This document shows positions 51,552 to 53,282 of a stretch of 53,282 nt of DNA, one piece after another. The notes below the pieces were generated by a model. That model made no database searches and was not told where the DNA came from. It saw nothing but the letters and a program-made list of their open reading frames with translations. Made by a program: the position numbers and the translations under genes. The first letter of the stretch is position 1. Every line of letters starts with the position of its first letter. The stretch is from Prochlorothrix hollandica PCC 9006 = CALU 1027. GTDB taxonomy: Bacteria > Cyanobacteriota > Cyanobacteriia > Prochlorotrichales > Prochlorotrichaceae. The stretch covers positions 713,293-766,574 of the forward strand of contig NZ_KB235937.1 of the NCBI RefSeq assembly GCF_000332315.1, written 5' to 3'.

Positions 51552-51587
51552 ATTTAACGAACCATTTAACGAACCATTTAACGAACC
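51552..51587. repeat. 12-bp tandem repeat, three units
   Basis: Three perfect copies of ATTTAACGAACC at 51552, 51564 and 51576, in the 3' untranslated region of psbC. Confidence 0.95.
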
Positions 51588-51604
51588 TTAGTCTTTAAAG
51601 ACGA

Positions 51605-53282
<1,678 letters not shown>

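Overview
The window is a chromosomal segment of a cyanobacterium. It carries psbD-psbC (photosystem II D2 and CP43), psb27, two NDH-1 genes (ndhB, ndhM), an S-layer-homology outer-membrane porin pair, and very many HIP1 octamers (GCGATCGC), which are typical of cyanobacterial chromosomes. The species cannot be fixed from the sequence alone. The moderately high GC and the heavy load of small repeats suggest a non-marine lineage of Leptolyngbya/Prochlorothrix type, which is only a guess. I see no rRNA, no tRNA, no CRISPR array and no transposase gene.

Layout. 0.3-6.3 kb: a 2TM-type membrane protein, ndhB and topA. 6.5-12.7 kb (all minus strand): a TIR-like conserved protein, a structured RNA candidate resembling an IscB/HEARO omega RNA with no iscB nearby, an ABC exporter, and a two-component system headed by a Roadblock-like gene. 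13.2-17.2 kb: an SbmA/YddA-type ABC transporter, a 142-bp tandem array and a VanY-like carboxypeptidase. 17.4-26 kb: a PP2C phosphatase, ndhM, ahcY, two tandem porins and a pterin dehydratase. 26.2-29.4 kb: a 23-codon small ORF with an ideal ribosome-binding site and its own terminator, an HTH/GrpE-like fusion, and an SLC13 transporter. 29.8-36.0 kb: lpxD and the phosphate uptake genes pstS, pstC, pstA, pstB, separated by repeat elements. 36.5-42.5 kb: psb27, ComF-type protein, TonB-like protein, maf, a glycosyltransferase and hom. 42.9-45.5 kb: mnmA with three small genes downstream. 46.5-53.3 kb: an RRM RNA-binding protein, an AI-2E family permease, recJ, psbC and the 3' part of psbD, which runs off the right edge.

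The gene content is mostly housekeeping, photosynthesis and nutrient uptake. The unusual content lies between and inside the genes. At least four families of short palindromic or MITE-like elements recur (called A, B, C and E here), plus one solitary 277-bp MITE candidate, a 142-bp tandem array related to a solitary element at 6.4 kb, and more than a dozen tandem arrays with 12-20 bp units (often 15 bp) in both coding and non-coding DNA. They interrupt the pst cluster, pad recJ, pstS and the histidine kinase, and obscure the start of one ABC exporter. The best candidates for undescribed biology are the orphan omega-like RNA, the small ORF transcript at 26.2-26.3 kb, the HIP1-containing 20-bp iteron array at 9.8-10.1 kb, and the domain fusions (HTH/GrpE-like, zinc-ribbon/kinase-like/PP2C).
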